Origin: Spirochaetales bacterium
GTDB lineage: Bacteria > Spirochaetota > Spirochaetia > Treponematales > Treponemataceae
NCBI GenBank assembly: GCA_003252395.1
Contig: QKEL01000014.1
Location: forward strand, 124,001 to 188,000
Length of the DNA stretch: 64,000 nt
Direction of reading: 5' to 3'
Part shown: positions 1-8,789 of the stretch, piece after piece
Layout of the letters: each line of letters opens with the position of its first letter
Numbering within the stretch: the stretch's first letter is position 1
Translations under genes and position numbers: made by a program
The notes under the pieces: model-generated
What the model saw: the letters and a program-made list of their open reading frames with translations, nothing else
Databases searched by the model: none
What the model was told of the DNA's origin: nothing

Positions 1-1
1 A

Positions 2-346
2 GCGAGGAATTTTATCCTCGATTACCTGAGAAGGCGGCCGAGAACGGTATCGCTCGAGGTCCCGGGAGAAGGCCGGCCGGAACCGCCGGCGCCTGAGCCG
101 GATCCCGAAGAGCTGGCGGTTACGCGCCGGATGGCAGCCTTGGTGGATGAGGCGGTCGCGCGGCTCGATCCGTCCGATCGCCGGATCGCGATGCTCGTGC
201 TGCGCGACGGGCTTACGGCCCGGGACGCGGGCGCGGCGCTGGGAATGCCGGCGGGAACCGTTCGGTGGCGGGTTTCGAGAATACGCGCGACCGTCCGGCG
301 CGCGGTGGACTCGCGGCCCCGTCGCTCCGGCAAGGGGGAAGCATGA
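2..346 (+). CDS. ECF-type RNA polymerase sigma factor, C-terminal part (5' end outside window)
   Basis: The reading frame is open from the left edge, so the N-terminus is missing; 114 residues are visible. They begin with a piece resembling the end of sigma region 2 (FILDYLRRRP), then a Pro/Glu-rich linker, then a region-4 helix-turn-helix with the usual pattern LDPSDRRIAMLVLRDGLTA and GMPAGTVRWRVSRIRA. This matches sigma-70 family ECF factors, which direct polymerase to a small stress or envelope regulon. The stop overlaps the next start as ATGA, so the following membrane protein is translationally coupled; ECF factors are usually coupled to an anti-sigma factor. The regulon cannot be inferred. 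Confidence 0.8.
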   Translation, partial: ARNFILDYLRRRPRTVSLEVPGEGRPEPPAPEPDPEELAVTRRMAALVDEAVARLDPSDRRIAMLVLRDGLTARDAGAALGMPAGTVRWRVSRIRATVRRAVDSRPRRSGKGEA

Positions 347-699
347 ACAGGAGAGTACGGGAACAAACGGACGCGTTTGTCGCCGAAGCGCTCAAGAGAC
401 TGGAAAAGGGAGTCGGCGAACCGGAAGCCAGGCCGAAACCGGTATACCGCCTCATGGGCTCGCATGCCGCGGGGGAAAGCGGGCACGGGGAGAAGGACCG
501 CCGCGGTCGCGTCGGCCGACGCGACTTCTCCTTCGCCTTCGCCCTCACCCTCTTCGCGCTCGTCACCGTCGTTCCCGCGCTGACGTCTCTCGGAAAGCCC
601 GGTTTCGCCGTCGTCGCGGGCGAGAATATCGCGAAAAGCGAGGAGCTCTCGGAATACGGGAACGCCCTCGCGCGGGGAGCCGCGCTCCTCGGAAACTAA
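343..699 (+). CDS. small single-TM membrane protein coupled to the ECF sigma factor (candidate anti-sigma)
   Basis: This 118-residue protein starts at the ATG overlapping the sigma factor stop (ATGA). An upstream in-frame ATG at 265 lies inside the sigma gene and is unlikely. It has a charged cytoplasmic N-terminal half (about residues 1-62), one hydrophobic segment near 64-86 and a short C-terminal tail. Gene order and topology suggest an anti-sigma factor that holds the sigma factor at the membrane. No zinc-binding HxxxCxxC motif of ZAS-domain anti-sigmas is present, so the role is inferred from context only. Confidence 0.6.
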   Translation: MNRRVREQTDAFVAEALKRLEKGVGEPEARPKPVYRLMGSHAAGESGHGEKDRRGRVGRRDFSFAFALTLFALVTVVPALTSLGKPGFAVVAGENIAKSEELSEYGNALARGAALLGN

Positions 700-744
700 T
701 TCGGCGCGAAGGCGCCGTTACGCGTAATCCTTAAGGAGGATTCT

Positions 745-1203
745 ATGTTCAAGAAATTGTTCGCGCCTTTTATGGTCAGTGTGGCCTTCGTGGTGTTCGT
801 GCTTTGGCTGGCGGGAGGCTTCCTCATGCCGTACGTATTGGTGGATTTGCCGAGCCTGCTCATCGCCCTCGTCGCGCCCTGCGTTGTGAACGCGGTACAG
901 TTCGGCTGGAAAAAGACCCGACAGGCGTTCAACGCGCCGTTCGCCCTGGATTCCGACCGGGAAACCCTCACGGCGGCGAAGGCCTTTTTCTCGAGCCTGG
1001 GCCGCTATCTCGGGGGCTTCACGGTCTTCGCCGTCATCACCGGCACCATTTTGCTCCTCGCCAACATCGGCGGGGGACAGGCCAATCAGATCGGGCGGAA
1101 CATCGCGGTAGCCCTTCTGTCGGTATTCTACGGCGCGCTCGGGGCGATACTTTTCGTGATTCCCTGGCTCGGCGCCATTGACGAACGACTCTCGGAAAAC
1201 TGA
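745..1203 (+). CDS. inner-membrane protein of unknown function
   Basis: The 152-residue product is preceded by a clear AAGGAGG ribosome binding site. Hydrophobic segments lie near residues 8-30, 32-50, 85-107 and 120-143, separated by a basic loop around 55-70 (WKKTRQAF). The layout, with paired N- and C-terminal membrane segments and FVIPWLGAIDERL near the end, loosely recalls MotA/TolQ-type membrane proteins, but no family motif can be assigned. It follows the sigma/membrane protein pair by 45 bases and could share its transcript. Function is not recognised. Confidence 0.7.
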   Translation: MFKKLFAPFMVSVAFVVFVLWLAGGFLMPYVLVDLPSLLIALVAPCVVNAVQFGWKKTRQAFNAPFALDSDRETLTAAKAFFSSLGRYLGGFTVFAVITGTILLLANIGGGQANQIGRNIAVALLSVFYGALGAILFVIPWLGAIDERLSEN

Positions 1204-1261
1204 GGCGGAAAAACGGAACGCGAACCGGCGCGCGGCAGTCGCTCCGGTTCGCGTTTCTCGC

Positions 1262-1552
1262 TTACAGCCATTCTTCCCCTTCGGCGGATTGCCGCGCGTC
1301 GGCGGCCAACCGCCCGAGCACGTAATCGTAGCCGCCGGCGCCGTGCGGGACGGCGCACGCCGAACAATCCTTAATGCCCGTTTCGGTAACGGTCCAGTTC
1401 CCCCCGCAATCGGTCGGATACAGCGGGCAAAAGCAAAACAGGCAGTTGATGCTCTCTAGGTCGTGACAGGGCCAGTACTCGCAGGCGCGGTTTTCGAAAA
1501 ACCGGTGGCTGGCGGCGGGCGCGGCGGCCGAGGGCCGGTCTTTCGCGCTCAA
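1262..1552 (-). CDS. cysteine-rich small domain protein (PF04071-like), coupled to pyrD
   Basis: The 96-residue protein starts with TTG that overlaps the pyrD stop as TTGA; longer in-frame starts would run through pyrD. From residue 18 it reads RFFENRACEYWPCH, then NCLFCFCPLYPTDCGG and GIKDCSACAVPH. That is the Cys pattern of the 'cysteine-rich small domain' family: about eight Cys plus His, probably binding zinc or an Fe-S cluster. Family members are uncharacterised and in other genomes often lie beside cobalamin or nucleotide genes. Here it is the last gene of the pyrF-pyrK-pyrD transcript, so a link to dihydroorotate dehydrogenase maturation or redox is possible but unproven. Confidence 0.85.
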   Translation of the reverse strand: MSAKDRPSAAAPAASHRFFENRACEYWPCHDLESINCLFCFCPLYPTDCGGNWTVTETGIKDCSACAVPHGAGGYDYVLGRLAADARQSAEGEEWL

Positions 1553-2502
1553 AGGGCGATGCCCCGCATGGCGTCGAGGTTCCCGTACCCCTTCCTGGCC
1601 ATGAAGGCCTCGAGCCCCGCGATGATTTCCGGCATGGCGTTGGGGTTCGCGAAGGTCGCGGCACCCACCTGAATCGCCGTCGCCCCGGTCATGATAAACT
1701 CGGCCGCGTCGCGCCACGTCGCGATCCCGCCGAGGCCGATCACGGGAACGAACCGGCCGGGGGCCTTCCCGCGGCCGCGGTCCAGGGAACACTCGGGAAC
1801 CATAAGCATGATATCGCGCAGCATCCGTAAGGCGATGGGCCGAATCGCCGGTCCGCACAGGCCCGCTGTCTTGTTCTCAAATACCGGAACGCCGCGCTCT
1901 ACGTCCACCGCGAAGGCCGTAAAGGTATTCACGAGGCTTAAGGCGTCGGCGCCGGCCCCTACGACCGCGCGGGCGACGCCGACCAAGTCCGGCGCGTTCG
2001 GCGAAAGCTTCACCACGAGAGGCTTTTTCGTTGCGGCGCGCACCGCGGCGGTAATGGAGGCGGCCGAGGCGCAATCCACGCCCCAAATCATGCCGCCGTC
2101 GCTGACGTTCGGGCAGGAAATATTGAGCTCAATCATCTGCACGCCGGTGGCGTCGAGCAGTTTCGCGCCTTCCACGTAGGTTTCCAGGGTGGAGCCCGAA
2201 AGGTTGGCCAGCACCGCCGGGCCGAGCGCCAGCATCGTCGGAAGCTGGTTCTCGATAAAGGAGCGGATGCCGGGATTCTCGAGGCCGATGGAATTAATCA
2301 GTCCCGAGGGGGTCTCCGCGAGCCGGACGCCCCTATTGCCCGAGCGGGGCTCCAGGGTAAGGCCCTTGGAGCAAATGCCCCCGAGGGCGCCAACGTCCAT
2401 GAGGTTCGCGTACTCGGTGCCGTAACCGAAGGTGCCCGAGGCGGCGATAACGGGGTTCCGCAGGGGAACGCCGCACAGGGAAACGGAAAGGTCTACGCTC
2501 AA
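1549..2502 (-). CDS. pyrD: dihydroorotate dehydrogenase B, catalytic subunit
   Basis: The 317-residue protein oxidises dihydroorotate to orotate in pyrimidine synthesis, using FMN in a TIM barrel. NISCPN with Cys130 as catalytic base marks it as class 1 (class 2 uses Ser). CSKG with Lys46 contacts FMN and substrate, and VIGLGGIATWRDA binds FMN phosphate. A PyrK subunit immediately upstream identifies class 1B, which passes electrons to NAD+. The ATG overlaps the pyrK stop by 4 bases, and its own stop overlaps the next gene (TTGA). Length is normal for the family (about 300-315). Confidence 0.96.
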   Translation of the reverse strand: MSVDLSVSLCGVPLRNPVIAASGTFGYGTEYANLMDVGALGGICSKGLTLEPRSGNRGVRLAETPSGLINSIGLENPGIRSFIENQLPTMLALGPAVLANLSGSTLETYVEGAKLLDATGVQMIELNISCPNVSDGGMIWGVDCASAASITAAVRAATKKPLVVKLSPNAPDLVGVARAVVGAGADALSLVNTFTAFAVDVERGVPVFENKTAGLCGPAIRPIALRMLRDIMLMVPECSLDRGRGKAPGRFVPVIGLGGIATWRDAAEFIMTGATAIQVGAATFANPNAMPEIIAGLEAFMARKGYGNLDAMRGIAL

Positions 2503-3443
2503 AACAATACCTCCGAGGCGGGGAACACGGGCCCGTCCACGCAGCAGCGCCGGTTGCCGTTCGAGGTCTCGACGGTGCAGCCGAGGCAGGCGCCGGCGCC
2601 GCAGGCCATGCGCCGCTCAAGGCTCACGTAGGCGAGGAGCCCCGAGCAGGCCTCCTTAACGTATTTCAGCATGGGCGTGGGCCCGCAGGCGTACGCGAGA
2701 TCGTAATCGGCGGCATTGAAGACCGCGGGAAGCATGCCCTTCACGCCTACCGAGCCGTCCTCGGTGGTCACGATGACCCGGCGGGCCCGCTCCGCGATGC
2801 CCTCCAGGGCGTAGGAGCCGGTCCTAAAGGCGGCGTAAAAATCGAAGCTGCCCGCTTCCAGTCCGGTTTCGGCCGAGGGGTCCAGGGCAAAGCCGGCCAC
2901 GGGGGCCACGCCGATTCCGCCGCCGAGAACGGCGATCCGGGGTTTCGCCGGAAGGGCGGCGATCAGCGCCAGCTCCGCTTTCGAAACGGAAATCCCGTCG
3001 GGTGCGAGCCCTCCCGCTCCCAGGGCCGCGAGAGCCGCGGGGGATCGGAACGTATTGCCGACGGGGCCCACGAGATCCACCCTATCGCCCGCGCGCAAGG
3101 CGCACAGTTCCGCCGTGCCCTCCCCCTTGTTCAGGATAAGGAAGGAGACGGAAGTCGCGTCGGAGCGGTACACGCTGATGGGCCTGCCGAGAAAAACGGC
3201 GGAAGGCCGGGCGCGAATCATGAAAAACTGCCCCGGGCCGGGGGCCGGCACGGCACGGGGAATCGCGGGGGCATGAGGCACGGCGGAATGCCGCCCGGCA
3301 GCCCCGGAAACGGGCAGCCGGGAAGCGACCAGCGAAAAGACGCCGGCCGCGATTTCCTCGTTGGAAACGACGGTAACGGTTTCCGCCGACCGGGGGTACC
3401 GCCCATCGGTCCGCCCCGACTCGGCGCCGCCCGGCGCGCACAT
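2499..3443 (-). CDS. pyrK: dihydroorotate dehydrogenase B, electron-transfer subunit
   Basis: The 314-residue iron-sulfur flavoprotein links PyrD to NAD+. It has a ferredoxin-reductase-like FAD domain (RPISVYR), an NAD-binding fold (IAVLGGGIGVAPV) and a C-terminal 2Fe-2S site with Cys281, Cys286, Cys289 and Cys300/301 (CGAGACLGC, then CC). It is longer than typical PyrK (about 250-265) because of a Gly/Pro-rich N-terminal stretch and an insertion near residues 45-70. Its start overlaps the pyrF stop (TGATG) and its stop overlaps the pyrD start, as expected for a complex made in equal amounts. Confidence 0.94.
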   Translation of the reverse strand: MCAPGGAESGRTDGRYPRSAETVTVVSNEEIAAGVFSLVASRLPVSGAAGRHSAVPHAPAIPRAVPAPGPGQFFMIRARPSAVFLGRPISVYRSDATSVSFLILNKGEGTAELCALRAGDRVDLVGPVGNTFRSPAALAALGAGGLAPDGISVSKAELALIAALPAKPRIAVLGGGIGVAPVAGFALDPSAETGLEAGSFDFYAAFRTGSYALEGIAERARRVIVTTEDGSVGVKGMLPAVFNAADYDLAYACGPTPMLKYVKEACSGLLAYVSLERRMACGAGACLGCTVETSNGNRRCCVDGPVFPASEVLF

Positions 3444-4435
3444 CAGAGCGTCCCTCCGGCGGGGACGCCACCGGCGGGAGAATCCTTTGCAAGAAGGGCC
3501 TTCGCGCCAAGAAGGTCGTTCTTCGCCTCAAGGGCGGCGCGGCCCGCGGCTTCGGCGATATCGGCTATGGTTAAGGCGCCCGATTCGCGCTTAGCGGCGA
3601 GTTGCGGGTCTTTTTTCCACGCGGTCAGTATTCCCCGCGACGAGTTCACCGTGCCCCCGGCGCGGTCGAGCAATGTCGCCGCGATACGCGCGGCCCCGCC
3701 CTGGGCGCCGTAGCCGGGAATCAGGAAGAACAGGTTCGGGTAGCGGTCGCGCAGCGCGCGGGCGTCCGCTTCCTCCGTGCAGCCCACCACGGCGCCGAAG
3801 GGGGCGACCCGGCCCGAATCGGCGTACCGCCCGGCGATCCTCGAAAGGCCCGCGCCCACCGCGTCGAGAACGCGGGGAACGGAAAGCGAGCCCAGTCCGG
3901 CCTCGACCCCGGCCTCCGCCGACAGGGGCAGCCACTCGATATCCTTCATGCCGGGATTCGAGGTGCGCAGGAGCACGAAGGCCCCCTTTCCCGCGCTTTC
4001 CACGTATTCAAGAAAGGGTTCCAGGGTATCGAAACCCATATAGGGATTTATCGTTATGATATCCGCCTCGAACTCGCCGGTAAAATGGGCCCGCGCGTAG
4101 GCCTTCGCCGTATCGGCGATATCGCCCCGCTTCACGTCGGCGATGGCGGTCGCGCCCGAATCGCGCACGGCCTTGAGCGTCGCCGCGTACGCCGAAAGGC
4201 CCGCGAGGCCCATGGCCTCGTAATACGCGATCTGAACCTTAAAACAGGCCGCGTGGGGCCCGGCGGTCTCGATCATCGCCCGATTGTACGCGAGTACCGC
4301 TTCAGCGGGGTTTCCGAAGGCGCGCAACGCCTCCGGTGGCAGATACGAAGGGTCGGTATCCAGACCGACGCACAGGGGGCCCTTCTCGGCGCAAGCGGCC
4401 TGCAGGCGGTTCATGGCTCGTTCATTGGTTATCAT
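3443..4435 (-). CDS. pyrF: orotidine-5'-phosphate decarboxylase, group 2
   Basis: This enzyme decarboxylates OMP to UMP, the last pyrimidine step. The 330-residue form read from 4435 contains [12 protein letters not shown] at the N-terminus and the catalytic DxKxxD pattern Asp100-Val-Lys102-Arg-Gly-Asp105. The length and N-terminus fit the long group 2 type, with a C-terminal extension of about 40 residues. An in-frame ATG at 4480 exists, but a -10 hexamer (TACTAT, 4447-4442) ends six bases before 4435, so a leaderless start there is favoured; MNRLQ at 4414 is an alternative. First gene of pyrF-pyrK-pyrD-Cys-rich. Confidence 0.93.
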   Translation of the reverse strand: MITNERAMNRLQAACAEKGPLCVGLDTDPSYLPPEALRAFGNPAEAVLAYNRAMIETAGPHAACFKVQIAYYEAMGLAGLSAYAATLKAVRDSGATAIADVKRGDIADTAKAYARAHFTGEFEADIITINPYMGFDTLEPFLEYVESAGKGAFVLLRTSNPGMKDIEWLPLSAEAGVEAGLGSLSVPRVLDAVGAGLSRIAGRYADSGRVAPFGAVVGCTEEADARALRDRYPNLFFLIPGYGAQGGAARIAATLLDRAGGTVNSSRGILTAWKKDPQLAAKRESGALTIADIAEAAGRAALEAKNDLLGAKALLAKDSPAGGVPAGGTL

Positions 4436-4441
4436 GGCCCG

Positions 4442-4447
4442 ATAGTA
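4442..4447 (-). promoter_or_regulatory. -10 element of the pyrF operon, leaderless arrangement
   Basis: TACTAT lies six bases upstream of the pyrF ATG at 4435, and no Shine-Dalgarno is visible. The -35 region is poorly conserved. It fits the leaderless pattern repeated in this window. Confidence 0.5.
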
Positions 4448-4570
4448 CCACAAAGGATCGGAATGAATCCAGAAGAGCAAGATCGAGGCAGGGGGCCGAA
4501 CGGGGGGCGAACGCGACGACTCCGCAGCCGCGGCGAGGGGGACTCACGGGGGGCGCTCCCTTCCGCGCCT

Positions 4571-4588
4571 ACCTACCGGTCGGTAGGT
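4571..4588. promoter_or_regulatory. perfect palindrome in the pyrF / chemotaxis-receptor divergent region
   Basis: ACCTACCG-GT-CGGTAGGT is a perfect 8+8 bp inverted repeat with a 2-bp centre. It sits in the 246-bp divergent region between pyrF and the MCP, roughly 80-110 bp from each promoter. This type of palindrome is typical of TetR-family operators, but no TetR gene is in the window. It could instead form a cruciform or hairpin. The rest of 4436-4645 shows no coding signal. Confidence 0.5.
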
Positions 4589-4645
4589 CCCGCCCGCGAC
4601 GCCGTTTCTTCCGCTCTCAATCCGCCGCAAATCTTTTTTTTACGG

Positions 4646-4674
4646 TCGATAACTCGCCGAAAGAACACTATACT
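4646..4674 (+). promoter_or_regulatory. sigma-70-like promoter of the chemotaxis receptor, leaderless
   Basis: TCGATA (4/6 match) is separated by 17 bp from TATACT (4669-4674). The ATG at 4682 follows after seven bases with no ribosome binding site. GTCGATAA at 4645-4652 also resembles a flagellar sigma-28 -10 box (GCCGATAA), but the CAAA at 4628-4631 is about 2 bp too close to be a normal sigma-28 -35. Confidence 0.5.
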
Positions 4675-4681
4675 CGTTTAT

Positions 4682-6622
4682 ATGAAAGAAATACTGTCCA
4701 TTAGGGCAAAAATAATGCTGTCGTTTGTGGGTATGTCCCTCGCGGGCGTTGCGCTTCTGTGGAACTTCAATATTTTTTTCGTTCTGCGCGACTGGAGCAA
4801 ATACTTTACCGAACTGCCCATGTTCGCCATAAACACGCTCATACTCATATTCGTCGCCTCTATCGTGATCTGGGTCCGCTGCGCAAGCTTGGCGCGGGCC
4901 GAGCGGGCCATAAAGGCGGCTCCCGATTCCCACGGCGTCACGAAGGTCTTCGTCTCGGATCGCGTCAGGGTGCTATCGAAAACCTTTATGGTCGCCAATG
5001 TCATCGGCTACCTCCTGGGCCCGAGCCTGCAGTATTTAATCCGCGCGCTCGTGCGGGGACAGCCCTTCTTCAGCCTGTCCCTTCTGGTGAGCCTCCTTTA
5101 TTCCAGCGCGATAGGCATGTACGTGTCGCTCATGGAGGTTCGCTTTACCGAGCGGTTCGCCCTGCCCCTCATCCAGCGCACCGGGCAAACCACCCTCGAG
5201 GGCAGCCGCAAACGCTCGATCATTACCCGGCAATTCCAGATCGGGGCGATCCTGGTCTATCTCTCCTTCGCCCTGTTCTTCGCGGCGGGCTTCGGGTTCC
5301 TGGACAACCACGTGGACCAACTTTCCCTGGTAGACGCCGAAAGCGCGGCCTCCGAAACGGCGGCGGAAAATCCCCTTCCCGAGTTTACCCTCAAGATGTG
5401 CGGGCTCGGCGCCTTCGTGCTCGCGCTCGGGCTTCTTGCCCTTTGGCTCGACAGCCGGCCCCTGGCGGCGCGGCTCCAAGACCTCATAGCCGGGCTGGAC
5501 AGCCTGGCCCAGGGAGACGGCGCGGAGATTAAAACCCTCATCGTGAGCCAGGGCGACGAGATCGGCGTCATGACCGACGGCTTTAACCGGATTATGGCGC
5601 GGCAGGCAACGCTCCTGGGCGAGGTAAAGAACGTGGCGGGGGAAGTGGGAGAAGACGCGAAATCGCTGATGATCCTCGGGGAGCGCTCCCGTACCGTATC
5701 CAGCGCCATTTCCCGGGCCCAAGACGCGGTCCAAAGCGCCATTGAGCAGCAACAGAACGAGATCGAGCAGGCCACGGACCGCCTTACCGCCCTGTGGAAC
5801 GTCAACCGCGAACAGGATCAGCGAATCCGCGAACAGTCGGCGTCCATCGAGTCGGGCGGCGAATCCATTACCAACATGACCGGCAGCATCGACTCGGTTT
5901 CGTCTTCCGCCTCCGACGCCCTGGAGCGCACGAAGGCCCTTATGGAAGGGGCAAGCGAAAATATGTCCGCCATGGAAGAGTTGGTGAGCGAGATCGAGAG
6001 CGTGAGCGAGGCCGCCGGCGAGGTGACCGTCCGGGTTTCCTCCATCGCGAAGATCGCGGCCCAAACCAACCTGCTCGCCATGAACGCGGCGATAGAGGCG
6101 GCCCACGCCGGCGATGCCGGCGCCGGTTTCGCGGTCGTGGCCTCGGAGGTACGAAACCTTTCGGAGCAGGCGTCCCGCGCGGTAAAGGAAATCAACGAGC
6201 ACATCAAGAAGATGGGCGACCGCTCGCGCTCGGGCCTCGACAAGACAAAGACCGCCCGTCAGCGCATGAGCGAGCTAAACGGCGAGGTCGCGTCCAGCGC
6301 CGAGCTTTTCACCCGGATAACCGAAGACATGAAGCGGCAGGGCAACGAGACCTCCAGCGTGCGCAACGCCATCGACATACTGCTCCGCACGACCCGTGAC
6401 ATCCGCGCCCTCACCGACCGTCAGCAGGCGGAAGGCGAAAACGTGCAAACCCGCATGTCCGCCCTCGGTTCCGCCGCCGACGAGATAGAGTCGGGCATGC
6501 GCGAGCTGGCGGAGTCGTTGGGCGAGCTCAACGCCTTTACCGAAAACCTTGAAAACCTGATCGAGCGCTACGCGAATATCACCTTGCGGCTCACGTCGCT
6601 CTTCGAGGAAAAGAAAGCCTAG
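4682..6622 (+). CDS. methyl-accepting chemotaxis protein with six-TM N-terminus
   Basis: The 646-residue protein senses signals at the membrane and controls the CheA kinase. About six hydrophobic segments fill residues 10-262 (near 10-35, 45-68, 102-124, 130-152, 185-207, 237-258) with little periplasmic sequence. A HAMP-like stretch follows ([20 protein letters not shown]), then a long signalling coiled coil. The kinase-binding tip is near residues 463-490, around [13 protein letters not shown] and [16 protein letters not shown]. The absence of an extracellular ligand domain suggests sensing within the membrane or of energy state. An ATG at 4682 is chosen; the open frame upstream to 3602 is antisense to pyrF. 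Confidence 0.93.
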   Translation: MKEILSIRAKIMLSFVGMSLAGVALLWNFNIFFVLRDWSKYFTELPMFAINTLILIFVASIVIWVRCASLARAERAIKAAPDSHGVTKVFVSDRVRVLSKTFMVANVIGYLLGPSLQYLIRALVRGQPFFSLSLLVSLLYSSAIGMYVSLMEVRFTERFALPLIQRTGQTTLEGSRKRSIITRQFQIGAILVYLSFALFFAAGFGFLDNHVDQLSLVDAESAASETAAENPLPEFTLKMCGLGAFVLALGLLALWLDSRPLAARLQDLIAGLDSLAQGDGAEIKTLIVSQGDEIGVMTDGFNRIMARQATLLGEVKNVAGEVGEDAKSLMILGERSRTVSSAISRAQDAVQSAIEQQQNEIEQATDRLTALWNVNREQDQRIREQSASIESGGESITNMTGSIDSVSSSASDALERTKALMEGASENMSAMEELVSEIESVSEAAGEVTVRVSSIAKIAAQTNLLAMNAAIEAAHAGDAGAGFAVVASEVRNLSEQASRAVKEINEHIKKMGDRSRSGLDKTKTARQRMSELNGEVASSAELFTRITEDMKRQGNETSSVRNAIDILLRTTRDIRALTDRQQAEGENVQTRMSALGSAADEIESGMRELAESLGELNAFTENLENLIERYANITLRLTSLFEEKKA

Positions 6623-6648
6623 GGCAAAGGCGGGAGCCGCTCGGGGAG

Positions 6649-7875
6649 CTAAAACCGGAGGCTGGCCGAGGCCTCGAGGCTTCCCTTCGTTCCCGTCGCG
6701 TCGGGCGAAAACTCGCCCGCGCCGCCCGTGGGATCAAGGCCGAACCGGGCGGTAAGGCCCACGCTCATTCCCTGGAAGGGCTCATGGGTCGCCGTAAGGG
6801 CCGGGGCCAGGGACCGGTCTTCCAGGTTCGCCAGGCAGGAAAGCGCGAAGCGGGTATAGTCGTCCCACTGCCACGCGACGGTCGCGAAACCGTACTGCCG
6901 CTCCGTTACCTCCCGAATGCCGTTCACCCCGCGATCGCCGGGACCGTTCCATAAATACTGCCCCAAGAGGTAGAGCTTCGCGTCGAAGGCGGACCAGTCG
7001 GCCGAAACCGAGGCCTTTAGGCTTTCGGCGAGCGGCGCGTTTCGGTCCTCGTTGGTCCACAGCGCGTCCAGGCACCAGCCCGCGCCCGCCTCTAGCTTCA
7101 ACGAGATTCCCGCATATTGATCCGGAACGGTTCCCGCGCTTTCGGGCAGCCTAACGAGATAGAGGGGCTGTGCGCTGATACGGCGCCCGTTCCAGTCCGC
7201 CGATAGGCCCGCCAGCGGGCGAACCGGGGCGGTTTCCGGCCCGGGAGCCCCCGAGCCTGCGCCGGCGGAAACGTCGCCGAAGGCCGAAGGCGCGCGGAAC
7301 GCGAGCAAGCCGCGGAGCTTCGCGTCGTCCGAGGGATATGCCGCGACCGTCACGCCCAGCGCGCCCCGGGGCCGCGCGTTCGGATAGAGCGGGTTCGGCG
7401 GATTCAGGATATCGGTGGGCCGGAAGGCGGGCGAATAGCCGAAGGCGATGCGCATGAGCCCCGCGTCCGTATCGGCCTTTTCCCCGCGCAGGGAAACGTA
7501 CAGCCGCTCCAACTCGCCGGCCGAGGAAAGCTCCGTCCTGAGCTCCGGATCCGGGGCGTCGGCGGTCCAGGCGCGCAGGTTGAAAGAGCCGAACACCGTA
7601 CCCCTTTCTCCCGCCGCCGCCTTGAAACGGAGGTTGGCCGATTCCTCGAAGGACCAGGCGACCGAATCGTCCCCGCTGGATTGGGAGTCCGCCAAGAGGG
7701 CTCCCGCCGCCTTCGATTCGAGGGTTCCAGAAAACACGGGTTCCCCGCAAGGGGCGGGTACGGCGGTAACCGAAAGGAAAAAGGCGCACGCGAAAGCCGT
7801 AAACGCCGCCCCTGAAGGGGCATGGCCGCGAACAGGACGGCGCGAAACGGGTAGGACTCGCCCGGGCAGGGTCAT
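6649..7875 (-). CDS. predicted outer-membrane beta-barrel protein of the envelope operon
   Basis: The 408-residue product starts at the ATG overlapping the LolA-like gene stop (ATGA). The N-terminus has a basic stretch then a hydrophobic signal segment (about residues 22-42) ending in an Ala-rich cleavage region. The body alternates polar and aromatic residues, as in strands, and it ends SLEASASLRF, with the terminal Phe typical of outer-membrane barrels. The fragment NPPNPLYPNARPRG is notable but of unknown role. It is the last of seven genes shared with an ABC exporter and a LolA-like carrier, so it may be the outer-membrane acceptor or outlet. The sequence family is not recognised. Confidence 0.7.
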   Translation of the reverse strand: MTLPGRVLPVSRRPVRGHAPSGAAFTAFACAFFLSVTAVPAPCGEPVFSGTLESKAAGALLADSQSSGDDSVAWSFEESANLRFKAAAGERGTVFGSFNLRAWTADAPDPELRTELSSAGELERLYVSLRGEKADTDAGLMRIAFGYSPAFRPTDILNPPNPLYPNARPRGALGVTVAAYPSDDAKLRGLLAFRAPSAFGDVSAGAGSGAPGPETAPVRPLAGLSADWNGRRISAQPLYLVRLPESAGTVPDQYAGISLKLEAGAGWCLDALWTNEDRNAPLAESLKASVSADWSAFDAKLYLLGQYLWNGPGDRGVNGIREVTERQYGFATVAWQWDDYTRFALSCLANLEDRSLAPALTATHEPFQGMSVGLTARFGLDPTGGAGEFSPDATGTKGSLEASASLRF

Positions 7876-8720
7876 CGTTCCAGGTTCCTCATGCTGAAGA
7901 CCGAATCGGGAATAACCCCGTCCAGTTTGACGTTCCGCATCACGAAGGAAGTGCGGCTGTCCTTCCGCAAAAGGTCCCTCATTTCGGCTTCGATGGGGAA
8001 GCGGCGCGCGCCGATCGTCTCGGCCCGGATCAGGTTGTATTCCTTGAGCTTGGCCCCGGAAAGGGCGAATAGCTCGTAATGCATGAGGTCGCCGGTTTCC
8101 ATCGAAACCCAGACGCGCTCCTTTTGGTAGCTTTCCGTCTTCTTCTTCGCCGTCAGCTCGAGTACCCGGCACGCCGTTCCGTTCCAGTCCTCGGTACCGA
8201 TAATCGCCGCGTCGTAGCGCTCGGAGAGGGTACGGTTCTCGATGGTGTCCTCGTAGGAAAGGTCCGAGCCCATCATCGATTCCTTGAGCATGTGGCCCGA
8301 GATGAGCATGACCTGCTCGGTATCGGGGGAATACACGTACAGCCGCCCGTCCTTTTTCAGGTACTTCGTGCCCCGGTCCTCGCTATTGGTGAACTCGATA
8401 TAGCTGTCCCGATTCCCCCGGGTAGAGGCGGTAAACTCCTTGACGTAGCGCTTGCCCCTGTACTCGATGACCATTTCGCCGTCGTACTGGATCGAGTCGT
8501 ACACCTCGTTCCGGTCGATCATGGCGATTATCTCGGCCGCCGTGGTTTGCTCGGTAATGGCCGGCGCGGCCGCGAGCGGGCCCGCGAACGGGACCGCGAA
8601 GGCGGCGCCGAGGAATAGGATACGGGCCGCCAGCCGGGCGCGGTGTTTCGCGCCGCGATTACCGGCCGCCCGTTCAGTACGCACGATCGGCATCCCGATA
8701 CGCAGGGGTTTCTTTTCCAT
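7872..8720 (-). CDS. LolA-like outer-membrane lipoprotein-sorting protein
   Basis: The protein (282 residues from the second ATG) is a predicted periplasmic lipid or lipoprotein carrier. Start 8720 is preferred over 8726 because the GGAG is only two bases from the first ATG and about eight from the second. A basic N-terminus and a hydrophobic segment ending GPLAAAP form the signal peptide. The mature part has the LolA/DUF4292-like pattern IQYDGEMVIEYRGKRYVKEF, TKYLKKDGRLYVYSPD and a basic ERVWVSMETGDLMHYELF strand. T. pallidum has a protein of this LolA-like kind (Tp0789, from memory). It lies directly downstream of two FtsX-like permeases, the expected partner arrangement. Confidence 0.87.
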   Translation of the reverse strand: MEKKPLRIGMPIVRTERAAGNRGAKHRARLAARILFLGAAFAVPFAGPLAAAPAITEQTTAAEIIAMIDRNEVYDSIQYDGEMVIEYRGKRYVKEFTASTRGNRDSYIEFTNSEDRGTKYLKKDGRLYVYSPDTEQVMLISGHMLKESMMGSDLSYEDTIENRTLSERYDAAIIGTEDWNGTACRVLELTAKKKTESYQKERVWVSMETGDLMHYELFALSGAKLKEYNLIRAETIGARRFPIEAEMRDLLRKDSRTSFVMRNVKLDGVIPDSVFSMRNLER

Positions 8721-8789
8721 ATGCATCGCTCCTTCAATAAAAACGTTTTAAGGGGACCCTCGGCGCGGCCCCCAGGGCTCGCGTTCCGC

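Noticed and set aside
4626..4652. Sigma-28 flagellar promoter before the chemotaxis receptor
   Set aside because: GTCGATAA is close to the -10, but the CAAA -35 is about 2 bp too near; kept only as a remark.
3602..4681. Long upstream extension of the chemotaxis receptor frame on the + strand
   Set aside because: It is antisense to pyrF and its motif-rich product; the receptor's membrane domain begins at 4682 next to a promoter.
5036..6202. 388-codon minus-strand frame inside the chemotaxis receptor gene
   Set aside because: GC-rich shadow frame; Arg/Gly/His-rich product without domains, opposite a well-supported gene.
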